From positions 1-5,957 of the forward strand of contig JAFYKS010000309.1 in assembly GCA_017537495.1 (NCBI GenBank): a stretch of DNA of 5,957 nucleotides, written 5' to 3'. Below are positions 5,316-5,957 of this stretch, in pieces (the stretch's first letter is position 1; the number at the start of each line of letters is the position of its first letter). This DNA is from Bacillota bacterium. GTDB taxonomy: Bacteria > Bacillota > Clostridia > Peptostreptococcales > Anaerovoracaceae. The notes beneath the pieces were generated by a model. It was not told the DNA's origin and made no database searches. It saw only the letters and a list, made by a program, of their open reading frames with translations. A program made the translations under genes and the position numbers.

Positions 5316-5957
5316 ATGACAGAACTGACTGAAAAGAAAAATGTGCCGCAGCATGTGGCCGTTATCATGGACGGAAACGGACGCTGGGCAGAAAAGAACG
5401 GCGTCAGCCGCCTGGCAGGACATAATGCCGGAATGCTGGCCATGAAAGAAATCGTAAAACGTGCCGATGTGATGGGCATTAAATATCTGACCGTGTACGC
5501 TTTTTCCACAGAGAACTGGAAGCGTTCCCAGGAAGAAGTAGGCGGTATTTTCAACCTGCTGGTGAAATTCGTAGGCAGCGAGCTTGCTGAACTTCATAAG
5601 CAAAACGTGCGGGTCCGCATTCTGGGGGATTATTCCCAGGTGCCGAAAGCTGCAGTTAACAGCGTGGAAAAAGCTCTGAAGACCACAGATCACAACGACG
5701 GGCTTCAGTTTAACATAGCATTGAATTACGGAGGACGCCAGGAAATCCTGCGCGCCGTACAAAATATCTCTGCCCGGGTGCAGTCCGGCGATCTGGCTCC
5801 TTCTGACATTACAGAAGACATGATTTCCGCAGCACTCTATACGGGCGAAGAAAACGGCAGCATGCCGGATCCGGATCTGATTATCCGTACCAGCGGAGAA
5901 GAACGTCTGTCCAACTTCCTGCTGTGGCAGTGTGCCTACAGCGAGCTGGCATTCACA
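5316..5957 (+). CDS. uppS: Isoprenyl transferase (undecaprenyl diphosphate synthase), 3' end outside window
   Basis: The first 214 codons of a cis-prenyltransferase that adds isopentenyl diphosphate units to farnesyl diphosphate to make undecaprenyl diphosphate, the lipid carrier for peptidoglycan and other wall polymers. It acts at the cytoplasmic face of the membrane. Motifs in order: HVAVIMDGNGRWA (13-25) with catalytic Asp19, GHNAG (35-39) with His36, YAFSTENWKR (61-70), NYGGRQE (137-143), and DPDLIIRTSGEERLSNF (185-201) with Arg191, Arg197 and Ser199, which bind the pyrophosphate of the incoming unit. The glutamate of AYSELAF (Glu210) is also present. The frame is open to the last base; judging from family length about 25-40 residues are missing. 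It follows frr by 68 nt with a hairpin between, and its codon bias is weaker than that of frr, suggesting lower expression. Confidence 0.97.
   Translation, partial: MTELTEKKNVPQHVAVIMDGNGRWAEKNGVSRLAGHNAGMLAMKEIVKRADVMGIKYLTVYAFSTENWKRSQEEVGGIFNLLVKFVGSELAELHKQNVRVRILGDYSQVPKAAVNSVEKALKTTDHNDGLQFNIALNYGGRQEILRAVQNISARVQSGDLAPSDITEDMISAALYTGEENGSMPDPDLIIRTSGEERLSNFLLWQCAYSELAFT

Noticed and set aside
5310..5762. A 150-codon minus-strand open frame opposite uppS
   Set aside because: It is antisense to the conserved uppS motifs, with no recognisable protein features.

Overview
The window holds eight genes, all on the + strand and tightly packed, with no RNA genes, mobile elements, CRISPR arrays or long gene-free stretches. 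Strong AGGAGG-type ribosome binding sites, intermediate GC (judged by eye, not computed), a consensus sigma-A promoter and the pyrH-frr-uppS order suggest a Bacillota chromosome. A Negativicutes-type gut or oral anaerobe is possible, but that is an impression and nothing in the sequence fixes the genus.

Region 1 (29-3832) looks like one transcription unit of five genes with gaps of 15, 14, 16 and 33 nt. It encodes an M19 zinc dipeptidase, a P1/S58 (DmpA-type) self-processing aminopeptidase, an M55 (DppA-type) D-aminopeptidase, a divergent shikimate kinase-like P-loop kinase and a RidA-family enamine/imine deaminase. None has a visible signal peptide, so all should act in the cytosol. The three peptidases come from unrelated folds, but members of each family are known to accept D-residue or otherwise unusual peptides. 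Together they suggest salvage of short D-amino-acid-containing (for example cell-wall-derived) or modified peptides, with RidA removing reactive imines made when the released amino acids are broken down. The kinase's substrate is unknown. The cassette probably continues upstream of the window.

Region 2 (3833-3934) is a 102-nt gap carrying an excellent promoter (TTGAAG, 17 nt, TATAAT with an extended TG) and no convincing terminator. The housekeeping genes downstream therefore have their own start, and some read-through from the cassette is likely.

Region 3 (3935-5957) carries pyrH (UMP kinase), frr (ribosome recycling factor) and the first 214 codons of uppS (undecaprenyl diphosphate synthase), which runs off the window. 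The rpsB-tsf pair that usually precedes pyrH is absent. A clean 11-bp hairpin lies between frr and uppS and may act as a partial terminator or mRNA-stability element, reducing expression of uppS relative to frr. The most interesting part of the window is the peptidase cassette with its atypical kinase.
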